From the NCBI GenBank assembly GCA_027625915.1, contig JANTQA010000047.1:6076001-6140000 (forward strand): a stretch of DNA of 64,000 nt, in the 5' to 3' direction. The notes below the pieces were generated by a model. The model had not been told where the DNA came from, searched no databases, and was given only the letters and a program-made list of their open reading frames with translations. Source of the DNA: Anaeramoeba flamelloides. Lineage: Eukaryota > Metamonada > Anaeramoebidae. Position numbers and translations under genes: made by a program. Shown here one piece after another: positions 62,529 to 64,000 of the stretch. Numbering within the stretch: position 1 is the stretch's first letter; the number at the start of each line of letters is the position of its first letter.

Positions 62529-62702
62529 AGAATTAATAATTATTACTTTTTTGTTTAGGGAGTTTTTTTATATTATAAATTATTGTTAAAATTTCAATTA
62601 ACGAATGGACCTAATTTGGCATTTCTTCTGGAATTTATTAAATAAGATTTTTTTTTCAAAAATTGAATTTTGGTGTGTTAAAAAGTTTGAATTTGAGTTT
62701 AC
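62529..62702. repeat. Dispersed repeat, second copy of 36424-36601
   Basis: Collinear with 36424-36601: GAATTAATAATTATT, GCATTTCTTCTGGAATT, then TTTTTTTTTCAAAAATTGAA and TTTTGGTGTGTT. Confidence 0.5.
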
Positions 62703-63359
62703 ATTTAGAACTAACACCATTCTATTTCCAATCTGAAAATGGGATATTATTTCTTAAACCTTTTTGAAAATCCAAAAACCAATTGTAAAGATATTCTAAA
62801 CACATAAATATATTCAAATATATCAGCACGGGTGTTTTTTTTTATTCGATTTCTATATTTTATTATCAACAAACTTCAAAATATATTGCTTATAATGTAC
62901 AAGTGTTAATTCACCCCATTTTGCGAATCTAAGAATACTTCCATTTTTTGGAATGTGAGTAGTTATATTTTTTCTTCGTAAATGTGGTTATGTTTTACTA
63001 AAATTAACTCATTGAATGAACAATAATAATTCCTTGTTTTCAGGCCAAACCTTTGCAACTAAAGGTATTGGGTAAACTAACCTGCTACGATAGTAGTGAT
63101 TGAGAAATTTTCAAAATAATAAACATAAAATAAAACAAACACTAATCTGCTTTTCATCAATACACTTATAAAAAACTTTGCAATAAAATTAATAAGTTTT
63201 ATTATTATTTTTTTAAATCTCTTTTATTTCCTTTATTTCTCTTTCGCTTTTTCTTGTCTTTGTTTAAAAAGAAAATTTTTACTTTTCATTTTTTTTTTTA
63301 GAAAAGTTAAACTTTGAGCTATGATCTTGTTACATTCTAGAGAGGATAAAAAAAACTCT

Positions 63360-63790
63360 AAACCTATATTTTTATTTTATGGAAGTACCGCCAAGTACCG
63401 GAGAGTAACATCAAGTGGCTAGGTTTTCTTGGGGTTATCTGTTTTATTATTGAAGTGTTCTAGGTTTTTTTACTTTGGAAATAAACCTAACAAAAATCAA
63501 TAAATTTTCCAAATAAACAGAAATTAAAAAAAGTCTAACATGAAGTGCTTATGTTTTTTTTGATTTGAGAAATAAACAGAAAACTCAAGAAAAGCTAACA
63601 GTGCTTTTTTTTAATTAAAAAGAATGGGGATAAATCATAGATTTTACTCAATTCTTTTAAATTCTGGAAAAGCTAACTGCGTTTTTTTTTTTTGAGGTTT
63701 TCTCGAAATAAACCGAAAATTAAATAAATTTTCAGTTTATTTCTCAAATTAAAAAAAAACCTAACGGCAAATAGGAGGTAAATTTGCTAA
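63360..63790. repeat. Palindromic-module repeat cluster 4
   Basis: Begins with an AAGTACCGCCAAGTACCGGA-type spacer and CAAGTGGCTAGGTTTTCTTG. It then has a block A at about 63593-63674 (arms AAGCTAACAGTG... and ...TTCTGGAAAAGCTAAC) and a block B at about 63680-63765 (GGTTTTCTCGAAATAAACCG ... AAAAAAAACC). Same construction as clusters 1-3. Confidence 0.7.
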
Positions 63791-64000
63791 TATCCTCCCT
63801 TCAAAAAATAATAAAAAAAAAAATATTGAATAAATTTTTAATATGGATTTTTTTCCATTAAACAATCTAAAAGAAAATTTAAAATTAATATTAATTCAAA
63901 TATTATTTGTTGTTTTATGTATATATATTTATTTAAAAATTTTTATAATAGAAGTAAATATAATTTAATTATTACTGATTCTGTGATGTATTATTTTAAT

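Larger units (their letters stand above)
59755..64000. other. Intergenic, upstream of the prenyl synthase
   Basis: This is 4.2 kb with a MITE (61142-61582), one dispersed repeat (62529-62702) and module cluster 4 (63360-63790). A 67-codon frame at 60099-60302 is listed as a weak candidate. Short coding-looking islands near 60470-60540 (LIGLSRAREAKKR) and 63051-63070 have no visible continuation. Confidence 0.5.

Noticed and set aside
1-64000. CRISPR arrays, LTR retroelements, virus-derived genes or LINE reverse transcriptase
   Set aside because: No regularly spaced repeats with unique spacers, no long terminal direct repeats and no reverse transcriptase, integrase or capsid motif were seen in any long frame.

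Overview
The window is very AT-rich eukaryotic DNA with long homopolymer runs, standard stop codons and GT-AG introns. Real genes are few and far apart. They are a Sey1/RHD3-type membrane GTPase (3' part only), a Sel1-repeat/tandem-BTB protein, the TFIID subunit TAF2, two B-box zinc-finger genes, a RalGAP-alpha (Tuberin/Rap-GAP family) protein, a short split gene resembling only the N-terminal part of RalGAP-alpha, and a farnesyl/geranylgeranyl-type prenyl diphosphate synthase. Sel1/BTB, B-box/SPRY and RalGAP genes together in AT-rich DNA suggest a free-living amoeboid or flagellate protist. An Anaeramoeba-like metamonad is my best guess, but it is inference, not shown by the sequence.

Layout: 1-1251, SEY1/RHD3 3' exons (+). 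1252-5226, spacer with one weak split-gene candidate. 5227-7536, Sel1/BTB gene (-). 7537-12741, spacer with a TTAA-flanked inverted-repeat element (7849-8779), a Tc1/mariner-like element (9034-9564), a TA-flanked element (10541-11046) and a palindromic-module cluster (12270-12535). 12742-22656, TAF2 (-), three exons split by introns of 1590 and 4371 bp. 22657-26275, spacer. 26276-27490, B-box/coiled-coil/SPRY gene (-) with three frame shifts in homopolymers. 28190-29160, the largest palindromic-module cluster. 32280-33039, second B-box gene (-), also shifted. 33040-40551, spacer with dispersed repeats. 40552-45592, RalGAP-alpha (-). 45593-50883, transposon-rich spacer. 50884-52062, five-exon RalGAP-alpha N-domain gene (-). 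52063-58538, spacer with more elements and a third module cluster (56640-57480). 58539-59754, prenyl diphosphate synthase (-), two exons. 59755-64000, spacer with a MITE and a fourth module cluster.

The genes do not form a pathway. They cover ER membrane shaping, basal transcription, small-GTPase control, isoprenoid synthesis and probably ubiquitin-linked adaptors. The most unusual content is the non-coding fraction: at least six families of inverted-repeat elements, most in two or three copies, and a dispersed set of modular near-perfect palindromes in four clusters that I cannot assign to a known element class. No rRNA, convincing tRNA, CRISPR array, LTR element or virus-like element was seen.
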